Below are positions 1-12,086 of a DNA stretch of 64,000 nt, one piece after another (the first letter of the stretch is position 1; each line of letters begins with the position of its first letter). The DNA is from Litoditis marina (Eukaryota > Nematoda > Chromadorea > Rhabditida > Rhabditidae): assembly GCA_964036275.1 (NCBI GenBank), contig OZ038435.1:31663521-31727520 (forward strand), written 5' to 3'. Under the pieces are notes generated by a model. That model was not told the origin of the DNA. It worked only from the letters and a program-made list of their open reading frames with translations, and made no database searches. Both the position numbers and the translations under genes were made by a program.

Positions 1-3000
1 ACCACCTGAAGGAAGTGGAACTCATTTTTCATGTTTTTCACAGACATATTGCTCCCCCACACAACTGCACAAATAAATGAAACTCAAAATGTCCTTGTTC
101 ACATTGTAAACAAAACTGTGTTTGTTGACCCGTTCACTCTTCAAGTTTGAATAAATTTGTGAAATTGTCTAACCGTTGGAAGCGTTGGTGCACCCAGCCG
201 GTATGATAACCTCGTCCACACGATGAATCCATCTGCCGGGGGTCAACACGTTGGAGAAGTAGCCCAGTTTCCAGAGACGACCTGTAAATATGCCAACTTT
301 AGCTCACGTTTATGATCGAGTGAAACGTGAAAAGCACGCGATAAACTTAGAACCTGCTATTGAAAGTGTAATCGCTGGTTATCGCAAAATGATCCACATA
401 AACGAACAGTTTCTAAAACATGTTTTCCCTTATATTCCACGAGGAAAAATCTCAAAGGTTGTAAGACTTTTAATTATTAACATACGTGCCCAGTGGAAAA
501 AGCCACTCAATATCATTATGACCCTGAATCTAAGTTTCAAAATCGTTTCGATTCATTCGAGAGATGACATTAAGGATAGCTTTGATTCAAATAAATATGA
601 AAAACATCGGAATGCTCACCATGTCCAGAGTACGGCAGCTGGTACCAGCCGGTTCCGTTACCGCCGTTGAAGCCAGCTACAGCTGCCTGTTTTCCTCCGA
701 AGCCGTTCAAACCTAAAAACAATCAAATACAACATTTTCAATCACATACTTTATATAGTAGAGCCCACTACAAATAGCTATTCCTTTTTTCACAACTTCC
801 TGACATGCGAGGGATACATAAAACACCTGAACATACCTCCTGCTTCGTTACTTGTAGTCCAATTGAGGCGAGCGTAGTTGAAAATTGCGAAAGTTCTGGA
901 AATACACAACGTTTCATCTTTCGATGAGTTAAAACTGAGGTAGAGAAAACTTTTTTACCAGAATGTGAGGAACCACTAGTAACACAAACTCAGAACATAG
1001 TTCACGATACGGTTGTCTGAACGAGTCGACAATACCTGTGTACACCACTCCTTGTAGTTTCATCAATGAACACTCCAGTCTTTCAAAATTTCGACCTAAT
1101 GAATCGGGATCAAACTAAATTTTCAGAAAAAAGCAATTGTTCATCTGTTGTAATTTTTCACCTGATTTCATCTGTTGCAAGAACCATCTGGAAGGTATTC
1201 TGCCAGTCCTTCACGTGTTCGAATTGAGATACGTCAAGTGCCCTCGGGGCACCACCGTAAGCCATCTAAACGGGTAAACTTTTATTGTGAGTTGAAATGT
1301 TCGCAGGGAACTTTGAGATTCCATAGACTCCTCAACTCTGTTATGTCAGGACGTGACTGAAAACTCAAATGCATTTTCCCGAATATTGGTGTAGATAAAG
1401 TAGTGCGAGTTTGAGTTTTCGTTCCGGTGCCAATATGAGCAGGTATAGAACTAACATTTATGTTTTATGTACACTTCTCGTAATAAGTCAATATCCAAGT
1501 AAGTTTGGAAACTTACCCTATACCAAGTAACAATGAAAGCGTGTTCAGCCCTCCATCCGTTGGCACCCGTGTAACCATCCTGCGAAAATACGTTTGTATG
1601 TACACAAGGCAATAGAATAAGATCTTATGATCAACAGAATAACAAAACTTATCATGGTATTGGATACATTATGGGATCAGCTCTTTCTAAAGCAAGTCTT
1701 ATCGGTGCAGGCTGCCCTGACCCGCTGTTTTGGTTGTTTGATCCCGTGTTTTGTGGTTGAAAGTTGTAAACTACGATGTTATTCGAAACTAAACCACAAC
1801 GGAAGTTTGTTCATATAGATTCAGTATGTCCTTATCTCACGAATCCGAAGACTTGTCAGGTGAATTTGCTCAAAACTGGCCTTACGTTGCGCCTAAAAGT
1901 CGAAATAGCATACCTGTACGTGACGTGTGATGTTGTCCAGTAGGAGTGGGTCAACGACCATTCCCGGTTGCGAAACCCTTCCCGGCATCTGTCTTTTCCT
2001 CCGGAATTGGGTACTCTGTCCGAACTGGTTACCGAACTGACTGCTCTGAAACATTGCCATGAAACTGAGTCATGAATACAGATTGATTCAAAGGCAATTG
2101 TGACAGTTAAGCAACCACATTGTCGTCAACACAAGCTTTACGTCGCCGGGTTGAAAAACAGATCCCTAACTACCCTAACTTATAAACTACATTGAAGTTT
2201 TATGCGCAACAATGGAGCTCATTCGCTCAAGAGAAGACGAAGCTCACTACTTGAAACTCACTTGTTGCTGTTGTCCGAACTGTTGTTGCTGACCAAACAG
2301 GGGATTCGTGTTCTGAGATACCCCTCCGAATTGATTATTGTTCCCGTAGGGACTGGGGACCTGGTTCTGCGAGGAACCCGGGTTCTGGTAGTTGGACATG
2401 ATGTCATAGACGCCGTCGTCATCCAACTGAAACATACAATACTGAGACGCTGATTGATATATTGGAGTTTATGGTGTAGCACACCACGCACATTAGCAAT
2501 CGCTCGTACACCTCACAAAATTCCCCGATGAGAAGCTCACTAACTCCTAATTGAACTATGTTCTTTGCTATGCTTCGAAACTGAGCTCGCTAGTGGCCTA
2601 CAAATTGTTCCGAAACCTCTCACGAAACAAATAATGCGAACTAAACCTAGTGTGTTATGAATTTACTGCGAATGTTTGAACAAACTACGAGAATTAATCT
2701 GTAAAGTTCTAAGTGCTTGTTTTAACGTGACGAAATTCAATGTACGAAACTGATGGAATTTGCATGTACGTCATGTTGCTTTCAACAAAAGTTATACATC
2801 CCACTATTTTGTACCGAAATTGATAGTCACTTGTAATAAACGTTATATTTCCCGTTCACGATCGGGTTGACCCCTTCAAATAGTCTTTTTCGGATGTTTA
2901 CGACAAGTCATTTGTGTTTCAAACGAGTCTTATCAGGTGGACGGGGTATTTACACTGGTACTACAGATAACTATCCCCAAAAGGAAGAATGGTGGCAGCT

Positions 3001-5445
3001 GTCGATAATAATGTGTCGAAAATGAGACTAGTCATAACAGTTTTTAGGAATACAGATTTAAAAAGTTTTTATAGTGGTTCACAGCTGTCAATGATGAATT
3101 GTTGGGAATAATACTGGAATGATACAAACTCCAGTAAATAGGTTATTCTATAGTTTTCTGTAGAATAACACTGGTACTACAGATAACTATCCCCGAAGAT
3201 GTGGATTAGTTGCGGCTGTCGATAATAAAGTGTCGAAAAGGAGAATAGTCATAACCGTTATTTGAGAATACATAATACATAGTTATTTAAACAACATTCC
3301 ATTATTTGACACGTCTGAAAGCAATTTTTGACAATTTCGAACAATGCTTCAAAAAATTATGGTGAAATTCGTCCCAAACGACTGGCAGACCTTTGCCAAA
3401 CTATTGTAGTGGAAAGTATACAAGTTACTCTGAATACTGAATTACTTTTCACATTCTTCAGAATAAACTGACACTGGGTCGATGTACACTTCTGAAGAAG
3501 GTGTTGCTGATCTTCGTGCTTCCGATCCACTGATACATCGAATCGGCGTAGAAGGGGGCGACGAACGAATGATCCTAAAATTATCGATCAGTCGAGAAAG
3601 TGAAACTTAGTGACTCGTAGCAAGCCATTTATACTGCACAATTGTCCGTAATTTGGAGACCTACGATACCTACAGAATAATAACCGTAAAAAGGAACAAG
3701 GATGTTTAGTGTTCAGTTACTGGTAAAAGGTTATGCACAATTTCAAAGTTCTCACTAGTGCGTCTTGGTTCAATTCGAAGTTGTTTCCTATGATCTCAAA
3801 CTTTCTCACCCTCTGTTTGGGCCATGCCGGGTTGGGGAACGTCCAGGGGGGAGCGGTATAGGGAGGTTGGGCGAACGAAATCATTCCCATCGGGTACACG
3901 AACGTGTAGTTGAACCTGCAACGTAATTCCAATCACTGAATACTCGGTCTGGTTAACTTTAAAATGAATACTAACTCGAGAACCCTAATTCGTAAAGAAT
4001 GCCTACTGTTTGTACTGGCGTGTTATTGAAACAGACTAACTATGGACACTACGAACTAGTTCATTACAAGTCCGCGTAAGCTCAATGAAACACTGCATTT
4101 CTTGGCAAATACTTTAAAGACAATACATAATTACATAATAAAATTAATACACCGCAATTTATGTACTCCCTCGAACATCACCAACCTGAATCCGAAATAG
4201 GGACAATCGAATCCGAGATTTGCCTGCGTCTCTCTGCCAGACTGTCCCATAAGTTGATCGTCCATGGCCCATGACCCAAACGGGTATAAAATATTCTGCC
4301 AACCTTTAAATACACTTAAGTCTGTCTCACCTTCTAGAACTAGAACGTATTTATAGTTGACAACACTTTGAATTTCATAATCAACAGTAGAAAAATCTAA
4401 AAACCCTTTTTTTCTGCTTAATTTCGGGCAATATTTGGAACATGAGATTCTATAAACTCAAAATTAAGTTCAAGTTTTGTGTTTTCACAATTGAGCCACG
4501 CAAAAACAGTGGTGGGAACCATGTTCAAATTTTCTATGATTGTGAGTCTGCATACCTTCTTCAATTCTAACGTCATAATCAGCCTTTCCTAAATTATCCA
4601 AGTAGTCCTGGTAGGATTGTCGCGAAATCTGACGCTTTTTCCTGCAAAATAATACATGCATTTTTTATACTTGAACTATTTTTTCAAATGGCGGTATGAT
4701 TACGTTAATGTGCTCAGTAAGAGATGTACTCGAAACCGTTTCGACCATGATTCAAGACGGTTTTGGGTTTTCTCAGAGGGTTGTTTAAGAGCTATAGTTT
4801 GTGCACTGGAAGTTCAACTCATGTTTATGAGCTCGACGATCCATCCGTTCATTTGTAAACAGTTCAGGTGCTGATCAGTTGTAGTTTGTAGTCTGAATAC
4901 CACCGGCTCTCATTTACAATTCTTCTCCAGAAAAAAAGTAAAAATGTTGACTCTACCTAATATGAGGCGGATATTTCTTGTCCTCAGCGGCTGCTTTTTT
5001 CATCATTTCCTTGATTTCTCGCTTTGACGGAATGCGACTTTTTGGTGGTTCCTCGCTGCACTGAACATCTTCGCCTTGCGGTTCAGGGAGCTGAAAGGTC
5101 ACAAGAAATTCACATGAATCAGAAACTCATGAATCTCGAATTTATTGTTGCTCGCTCAAAAATCTCATTTAGAGTAGTTTACAACCTCAAAACTTGTGGT
5201 TCTAGCTCATGAATCGCTCAACATGATATGAAATCGATAAAAATTGATCAACATGAGTATTTTCAAGTGCTTACAATCTGATTGAACTCAGCTGCTTCCA
5301 TTTTAGTTGAACTCACATCGTTTTTCTTGAGTTCCGGAGCCAGAACATCGAATATTGTTCGAGATTCGGTGGAACCGTCCCTAGTTGTCAATAAACTCCA
5401 AGAAACTAATAGCACAGAGGCGCAAGCAAGAAGCCTGCGCCACAT
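1..5445 (-). CDS. NIDO-domain secreted protein (mucin-4/SUSD2 type), 5' part
   Basis: Fourteen phase-consistent exons: 5445-5275, 5090-4957, 4641-4556, 4303-4186, 3915-3810, 3574-3473, 2426-2262, 2045-1914, 1579-1517, 1265-1162, 895-837, 712-620, 281-174, and a last one entered at base 5. About 480 residues are visible. The start at 5445 gives a signal peptide (WRRLLACASVLLVSW). Two furin-like sites, RKKRQ near residue 103 and RRKRQ near 310, flank a conserved-looking segment and a Q/N-rich stretch. From about residue 340 the sequence fits a nidogen extracellular (NIDO) domain: FIVTWYR, NTFQMVLATDE, FAIFNYARLNWTT, AVAGFNGG, GRWIHRVDE. In known proteins the last motif precedes AMOP and VWD domains, which would lie left of the window. 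Weak points are the exon-4 acceptor (TTTAAAG) and the exon-6 donor (GTCAGT). Family assignment is from motif memory; C. elegans F54D1.6 is a candidate relative to test. Confidence 0.8.
2953..3260. repeat. Direct repeat of about 90 bp in a NIDO-gene intron
   Basis: The string actggtactacagataact begins near 2953 and again near 3169. Each copy continues with a similar segment containing gctgtcgataataa and ending in a form of agtcataac(a/c)g. The copies have diverged by several substitutions. They lie in the intron between the exons at 3473 and 2426. No coding signal is seen in either copy. Confidence 0.6.
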
Positions 5446-6811
5446 TTTTATTCTAAGGTATCTAGGGCGAGTGGAGAGGGGACAGGAACCTGAAAACCGC
5501 ACTTTGTGGTTACATTAGGTATAATCTACATGTTTTTGTGAATTCATGACGTGAAAAACAAAAAAAAATCACCGAAAAACACATCAAACACATCAACAAA
5601 CAAAAGTCACACGAGAATTCATGAGCGTATCAAGAGGAAATTCATGATTGTTGACATCCCTTCACGTTTCATGTGACTAATAGTTCAATAAATAATGTGA
5701 ATAATATTTTGACTACGACCAGTTCCTATCGTAATCCCTACACCTACACGCTTCTAATCCCATTGCTAGTTGTGTGTATATTGGGGATGAATCTGTGTAG
5801 TACAACGTGGTCATAGCTGGTTATGGTTTGAACACGATACATACCATTCCGATATTTGACATCAAAGGAATGAGATCAAACTACAAACACAGCGGGACAG
5901 CGCAACTTACACCGTATTGGCTGCATTGAAAAGAGCGAACCTTACATGATGTGCGGGGCAATAAAGGTTAAATTCGGCTATAGTTGTGTTCACAAGTGAG
6001 CTGATCAATTATACCAACATAGAAGTTAGAGGATGTGCACTGAATTTGCAGTTTTGCTCAGGAACTCTTTCCAAATCGTATAATTCTCGTTCATAACAAG
6101 GTTGGTATGGTAGTAAGGAACATATAACTCAGAAACATTGGTGCCGAGCTTCTGCGATTAGCAAGCTATAAAAGCGAGAGAACGCAGGTTAATGCGACCG
6201 CAGACAGCTGAGACAGTCTGAGTCTCGTTGACCTGCGCACTCTCGTCGAGTTCGCTTCGAAAAGGCTAACAAATGGGTAAGGAGTGGTCTGAGAGGCGAA
6301 AACGAGTATGAGCCAGGATGGTAGCGCACAAAGAATGAGCACTCTATGCCCATTCCACGGATCACTGAACCTTGAATCATTGGTTTCTCAATATATTAAC
6401 TATAAATTAGCAACTAGCAACGCATTCTGATTAATTCGCAAGTGCGTTCCATAACGGACCTCAAGATACAACGTGTGAAACGCTTAAAAAATAATTTGGC
6501 ATGTTTTTGGTAGAAATATCTCAGACGGCGGTAGCAGTTGACAAAGCGAACAGATAGCTACATTTCAAAAACTTTGCGTGAGATTTCACGGTTTGGTGAA
6601 TCACGTGAGGTCGGTTTAGCTGGTGGTAATGAATCAATAAATTGTCTCATCTTTAGGTGGTGGTTGCCAAGACAGAAAGAAGTCTCTCTTATCTACATCA
6701 AATGAAAGGTGAAACGGATAAGCAGAGTAAACAGAAGGTATAACGAGGGGCTGGGACATCGGCTGCCACAAGAATATGGAGTAAGGTCACGTTAATGTGA
6801 GAACCACTCCA
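5446..6811. other. Intergenic, no gene seen
   Basis: This is the upstream side of the NIDO gene. It holds only short repeat relics: a gatcaaactacaaacacag fragment near 5876, and at 6190-6300 a degraded stretch resembling the repeats at 26380 and 41658. No exon with a consistent frame and splice sites was found. A promoter for the NIDO gene must lie here or just upstream of 5445 but shows no recognisable motif. Confidence 0.5.
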
Positions 6812-6941
6812 GAGGCCGTAGGCAGGAAACATCCCGGACCGGGTTGGGATGTTGTCCCGGCCTCATTGGCCCGATAAATAGCCGAATCGAGCTCGGGATA
6901 ATATTCCAACCCGGTCCGGGATGTTTCATGCACACGGCCTC
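6812..6941. mobile_element. 130-bp foldback MITE
   Basis: The ends are inverted repeats of about 38 bp: gaggccgtaggcaggaaaca at the left and its imperfect complement ending cacacggcctc at the right. Both arms contain catcccggaccgggttg. The centre is a short unpaired region. No coding capacity. Confidence 0.75.
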
Positions 6942-7052
6942 AGAACGTACCACATAGGGAACAACAAGAACAAGAGACCGAATACGTGGTAAGGTAAACC
7001 TGGTATGAGAGCTGATAACCTGGCACCTAAGGAAAGCCTCATGAAAATATCA

Positions 7053-7859
7053 CCTTTAAAGGGGGGCTGCATTGAATGCCTAATTTGGCTAACGGCGTTA
7101 GTCGAAAAGGCACGAGAGTCAGAGAAGTACGCGCAATCAGTATTTATTCACTCCTACTCTGCGCCTGAAATACAACGTCGAATTCGTGCGGGTTGGTGTG
7201 CTTTCAATCGATACTATCAACTTCTGACAAGTCGTACCGTTTCATTGGCGCTGAAACGTAAGGTCTACCAGGCATGCATAGAACCAGCAATTCTGTATGG
7301 CTGTGAGACATGGGTACTCCGTCTCAAAGATCATTCTACCTTGATCACTGGTCAGCGGAGAATGATGAGAAAAATGATTGGTGTGACCCTTTTCGATCGT
7401 CATACCAACGAGTGGCTTTCGAGAACAGTGCGACTACCAGACATTCGTGAACGTGCTGCCATGAGAAAATGGTCGTGGGCAAGACACGTCAGCCGCATGG
7501 AAAATGATCGTTGGGCGAAAACGATGGTGGAATGGTGTCCAATTGAGGCACCAAGACCTCCGGGGCGACCAAAACAAAGATGGAGAGATGAGTTCGAAGA
7601 AGCTGTCGGAAGAAACTGGATGAGGATCGCTAGAGAAGAGATGCACACTTGGAAAGATAAAATGTTGCGGCGAATTGTACAGATTCTGATCCCGTAATAA
7701 ACTATTGTATTGTATTACTCTGCGTCTGTGACTGTAAGCGAAAAATTGGTGAAATTTTGAAAAATTGGACATTTCAGTAAGAAAAGGACATATATCGATA
7801 TATCGAACTGTCTCAGTTCGATCTTTTATTTGAAAATTCAATGCAGCCCTCTTTTAAGG
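7053..7859. mobile_element. MITE-type inverted termini bracketing a retrotransposon fragment
   Basis: The left end cctttaaaggggggctgcat and the right end atgcagccctcttttaagg form an imperfect terminal inverted repeat of about 24 bp. Related ends occur near 24000 (aattctgccccctttaa) and 30314 (ttaaaggggggcagaattg), so the termini belong to a family present elsewhere in the window. The interior is mostly an RTE-type LINE tail. Either the LINE inserted into the element or the element captured it. Confidence 0.6.
7110..7715 (+). mobile_element. 5'-truncated RTE-type non-LTR retrotransposon (RT C-terminus)
   Basis: An open frame ending at 7697 encodes the C-terminal part of a non-LTR reverse transcriptase. 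Visible family-like features are the EIQRRIRAGWCAFNRY segment, YGCETWVLR, the ERAAMRKWSWARHVSRM region and GRPKQRWRDEF, typical of the thumb and C-terminal part of RTE-clade enzymes. The endonuclease and the catalytic RT core are absent, as expected of a 5'-truncated copy. The stop is followed by taataaactattgtattgta, a short ATTGT-type tail like the 3' ends of RTE elements. Not functional by itself, though the frame is still open. Confidence 0.8.
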
Positions 7860-8449
7860 TGAACCAATTGACCACCACCTTCCTCAGGTTATAGTCACCT
7901 CCAGTATGCTTATACATAAGAAGTTGGCAACTATGTGGCCAGAAATGACCAGAGCTCGTAGTTAGATAAGCTCGAGTTTCAGTTCAACCTCTCAAACATC
8001 GTAAATTCCGAAGGTCTGATAGCGTTTTTACAATCATTTCACTGTGAAAAACTGATCATGATAATGGCGGTATGTGTATTTAGACTTCTCCCTAAGTAAA
8101 CGTTTACTTACAGTGACAGACTGGTACTCGATAAAAAAGTACAACGTGCTATCACACAGCCGAACAGCCAAACATTACGCGTTAGTAGGACCTGTGTTTT
8201 CATTTTCATCCACTTCCGTCAAGTTAGGATGCTCGTTTTGAGACCACCATTCTTACTTAGAATCCTGCGTCTTTGCGAGAAACATCATTCGAGAACAGTT
8301 GAGCAGAAATCATTTTGTTCCGTACGGGACAACACTCTCTTTTACTTTTGCATGTTTGGAAGACCCTGAACGTGCTGAGGTTGGGAACGAACAGTTCACA
8401 ACTGCCTTTGAAATCTATTCGTGTAACCTGTTCAATTGTATAGTACCCA

Positions 8450-8661
8450 CCATTCCTACTGAGACTCCTACAGTAACCTTACAAACTTTCCCAAGGCTGT
8501 TGTGAAGCTGAAAATTTAGTTCATCAAAAATTCTCTCGTTTGATTACTGTACCTGAGAACGAGAATGAGGTGCCAAAATCCTAAACCTTCCCTATCACGA
8601 GTGAGTGAGAAAAACAGTTTGGTAGTTTCGAAATCCTACTGTAGGAGTCTCAGTAGGAATG
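8450..8661. mobile_element. About 210-bp MITE with perfect terminal inverted repeats
   Basis: The left end cattcctactgagactccta is the reverse complement of the right end taggagtctcagtaggaatg; the perfect match runs 23 bp. A second copy is at 47989-48201 and a third, split by another insertion, at 23503-24424. The ORFs here are by-products of the repeat. Confidence 0.85.
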
Positions 8662-9167
8662 AAAAAGGCTATAGTTCAGCCAGCGAGGCAAGACTCCCTC
8701 ATTTGAGAGTATCGCGCAGCGGGTCGAGCGTAATGAAAGGTTGCCTGCGAATGTGGTCTTCTTTTAGCGAAAAAGTTAGTAACTTTGTGGTCATGTAGTG
8801 CTCGTATGAAACAACCGATTTCGCTCAAATATATATCACTGATCAACGCGCGAAAAATCAATTTATGAAACTTTTTTTATATCCTAAAGTTGATTTATGT
8901 CAAACACTTCAAAAGTGCACGTCAAAAGTATGCAAAAGTAGAATGAGAATCAGAACCCGAGTCGAACATTGTACATGTGGTATGGCTCACAATTCATTCA
9001 CAGAAAACTATCGTGGCGCAGGTTATGTTGAGAGAACAGCCGCTCAACATTTAACTTCAGCCTTTCCAGGCCAGATGAGCTGGTCTTTTTCTTTGAGTTG
9101 CTTGACGGTGTTCGGATCCAGACCATACCTGAAGGTAGCCAAACAGTAACGGAATCCTCAGACTTTT

Positions 9168-9655
9168 AAGGGGGGGGGGGAAGAATAAACATTTCCGGTA
9201 TTGAAGTTTAGCCCCCCCCCACTCGGGTTTAGCTTGGGTGGGGAAAGTGGGGGCTATAATTCAGGTTAAAACGTCAACAGGGAAAATTGAAGTATCGCCC
9301 CCCACTTTAGTTGAGTCCCCCCCCCCGTAGCTTTCCAGCCTCCCACCCAAGCTAAAACCTGAAAATCTAGGAGAGGGGGGGGTCAAAATGCAACTTCGAC
9401 ATTTACTATTTACCCCCCCACTTGGGTCGGCGGGCGGTAGAACTTCAATGGTGGGGGGTCAAACTTCAACGAGTGGGGGGATGAACTTCAATACCGGAAA
9501 TGTTTACTTTTTACCCCCCACCCTCAAACTTTTGTATTGCAGGTGATAAATTGAATTATAACCCCCCCCCCGGTGGGGAGGGGTCAAACTACAATTCCCC
9601 AAACGCAATACAAATTCAGAAAGGTGGGGGGGGGGGGGGGGGGGGGGTAAAAAGT
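9168..9655. repeat. G/C-homopolymer-rich DNA
   Basis: Runs of 5 to more than 15 consecutive G or C recur across almost 500 bp, separated by short AT-rich phrases such as aaacttcaa and taccggaaatgttt that appear in both orientations. The longest G run is near 9624-9647. No coding signal. Assembly through such runs is error-prone, so exact lengths are doubtful. Confidence 0.85.
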
Positions 9656-9673
9656 CAATGTTCCCCATCAACA

Positions 9674-9790
9674 GGTAGTTCAAAGTGTCACAATAGGTGG
9701 TTTAAATAAATAACCTATGTTTGCTGAGGTTTGGAGAATAATAATTCCTACAGTTTTCAATGAGACATCCGCTCAACGTGTTCCACCATC
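9674..9790. mobile_element. Partial copy of the 200-bp gagtgggt MITE
   Basis: The segment agttcaaagtgtcacaat...gagacatccgctcaacgtgtt matches the interior of the fuller copy at 21077-21275, which carries nearly the same phrases. The termini are missing here. Confidence 0.6.
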
Positions 9791-9854
9791 ACTTAAAGGG
9801 GGACAGAAGGGAAAGTTAGTATGGAAGAGCTTATCAAGAGAAACCGATAATTAT

Positions 9855-9945
9855 AACTTTTATTTCAAACCAACGATCCTAATTCGCATGCGGTTGACAC
9901 GTATTTGGCTGTTTTAGTGCGCGCAGCGTTATATTTAGGTACCCC
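9855..9945. mobile_element. One end of a tttaggtacc MITE
   Basis: This stretch aligns by eye over about 90 bases to the reverse complement of 24446-24530. Shared phrases include tttatttcaaac, aacgatc, gcggtt and tatttaggtacc. Only one end is present. Confidence 0.6.
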
Positions 9946-10515
9946 TTTGGTTTTCAAGTTGTAAAATTGTCAGAAAAGCGTGAAAATTAAAATTTTCAAC
10001 GGTACATTGGAAACATATGATTTTGTAGTAGCAACCCAGATAATCAGAAAATTTGTTTCTCAATTAATAACTTCGACTCACCTTGGGTCAGCTCTCAGCC
10101 ATGTGCGGTCGTCCCCATTTTCACCATATTTCAATCCGAGTCTAAAACGAGTTTTCCCATCTATCGTGAAGTCGCCGAGCGTGACTAAAAGCGACTGTTT
10201 CAGAAAAATACCACGTATACTCTAAGAGTATCTGAATGGTCACGTAAACATAGAATTCCAGTGTGGAGTCGTGCACTTCGTCATTGCACGCTCCTGAGTT
10301 CTGCTGTGTTCAACATGGTTCACTGTGCAATTGACTAACAGTGTAGTGGCGGTCGACTCTATTAATATTATTCATTCCTGCATATATAAAACATAGAACA
10401 AGAAGTTTCACAAGATATTAGGAATAAACGGAGTCCCCACAGGGATGAGAGCATAACTTTCTCATCTTCGGATTGAGGGGAGCTTTTTAGAAATGCAGTT
10501 GATGTCTCGCATCAT

Positions 10516-10785
10516 CTATTGAAGCGCATATGGAATGTTCTCGAATAAAATAGCTACATCAATAACGTCTAGATAGGTCTTAAACTGATTGATATTTGCC
10601 AATCTACCCATATCTCTACTTATCGCATTCCACAATTTCACAACTCTCGGAAAAAACCAATTGTTATCACAAATTTTATCACACAATATAGGTCGATGCC
10701 TATCCCTCGGGAAGTTACTGTTTTTCCATGGAACCGTGGGTAGTTGGGATAGGCCCGAATTTATCTTGTAACTCAACATCTCTGA
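10516..10785 (-). mobile_element. 3' remnant of a second LINE (Jockey/CR1-like RT C-terminus)
   Basis: The minus-strand frame of about 87 residues contains DNNWFFPRVVKLWNAIS followed by NINQFKTYLDVID. This resembles the extreme C-terminus of many non-LTR reverse transcriptases, where a (F)FFPRV...LWN...SF K..L pattern precedes the stop. The upstream enzyme is missing. The 5' edge merges with the inverted-repeat element starting at 10774. It is distinct from the RTE copy at 7.1 kb. Confidence 0.65.
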
Positions 10786-11229
10786 AGCCTGAACGCTTGT
10801 AGATACGCAAGGAAAAAACCCAATGTTGATATCAACTAGGGAATCTACTAGTGTTTCGGGTTACGGTAGCTAAAGTATTGACGCGGGTAACGGTTATTCT
10901 TAAATTTCATATTGAATGTTAGAAACTTAATAAATTAGGCTTTTAACAAAAATTAAGTACTTAAACTAAGTACTTCTGAAATAGTTATACATATATTGCC
11001 CTTTTGTACAACTATTGTTGTTAGGCAATATCGCGATTTGATGGATTGTCGTTTTATGAATACAGCTCCCCTATAAACGCCAGTGTGTCGTATCTAGTAC
11101 AGGTTACTCGAATGCCGCAAGCGTGGGGATATACCATAGAGCCGCGTGAATACCGTAAGACCTTGGAAAACTACTAGATTATTTTTCATAGCTAGCGTAT
11201 CTACTAGCGTTCAGGCTTCAGAGATGTTG
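10774..11229. mobile_element. 456-bp element with 35-bp terminal inverted repeats
   Basis: The left end caacatctctgaagcctgaa and the right end ttcaggcttcagagatgttg are exact inverted copies. Pairing continues inward to gatacgc with about one mismatch and one indel. No protein is encoded inside. A small hairpin (atcacgcgcagcg...cgctgtgcgtgat) lies just outside the right end. Confidence 0.8.
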
Positions 11230-11448
11230 ATGTGAAATCACGCGCAGCGCGAAGCGCTGTGCGTGATTAGTCTTTGGTCCGGCTAATGCGCGCTCCTATT
11301 TTTATAGTTCTCCCCTCAAAGAGCTCAATGTCGCATAGTAAAATTTCTATGGTTTGTGAATTTTTACAGCATACTATTGAGCGTGGTATACTCCAATCAT
11401 TTGATGAATGCGCTGCACCCCTGCTGGACGACCATGTCACCGAGTACA

Positions 11449-11652
11449 GAGTGGGTGACGTGACGATTAAGCTAGAACACATTCATCGGATGTCTCCTAT
11501 TGAAAACTGTATGGATTATTTTTCTCCAAGATTGTACAAACATCGTTTGTTTATGTGAACTATCGATTGTGATACTTTGAAGTTTTTGTTGATGTTTAAA
11601 CTTGATTCATAGACTGTGGCTTAATGCATTTGAGCCTAATCGTCACCCACTC
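11449..11652. mobile_element. 204-bp MITE, gagtgggtgacg family
   Basis: It begins gagtgggtgacg and ends cgtcacccactc, so the ends are inverted repeats. The interior (catcggatgtctcctattga...gttgatgtttaaacttga) matches the copy at 21077-21275 in reverse complement. Confidence 0.75.
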
Positions 11653-12086
11653 GTTTCTCGTGTCTGCTTTGAGAGATGAGAGACAATTCAGCACATGGCT
11701 TCATTTCTTATCAAGTCTATGAACATCTCAGTTTTGGACATAAAGTCGTGTCGCAGAAGAAGGTATTGGTCGCGTACAAAGATGGACTGGAATTCAAATG
11801 CAACACTTACGGCCGTACGCTTGTAGAACAATCTCCACCAAGCAGGGGAACAGTACTTCATCGCGATTAGATTCGTAGTACTGCCTTAAATGAGGGTGAT
11901 TGAAAAACCTAAGTACATTAAATGTTTTTATTTTGAGAGTTTAGAATCGTGCTGGGAACCTAAATGAGAAGACGTTAAAGAAAGTTTCACGATGAATTAC
12001 TTAAACAACATTTTGTTATTTTCCCGTCTACTCAAATTTGATTCGAGTTCAAAGAAGGGTTATTCGATGAACAATTCAACTCTCAC

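Noticed and set aside
290..670. 126-codon plus-strand frame
   Set aside because: It overlaps minus-strand NIDO exons 12 and 13, has no splice or start support and no protein features.
9500..9709. Glycine-rich frame
   Set aside because: Produced by the poly-G tract, not a gene.
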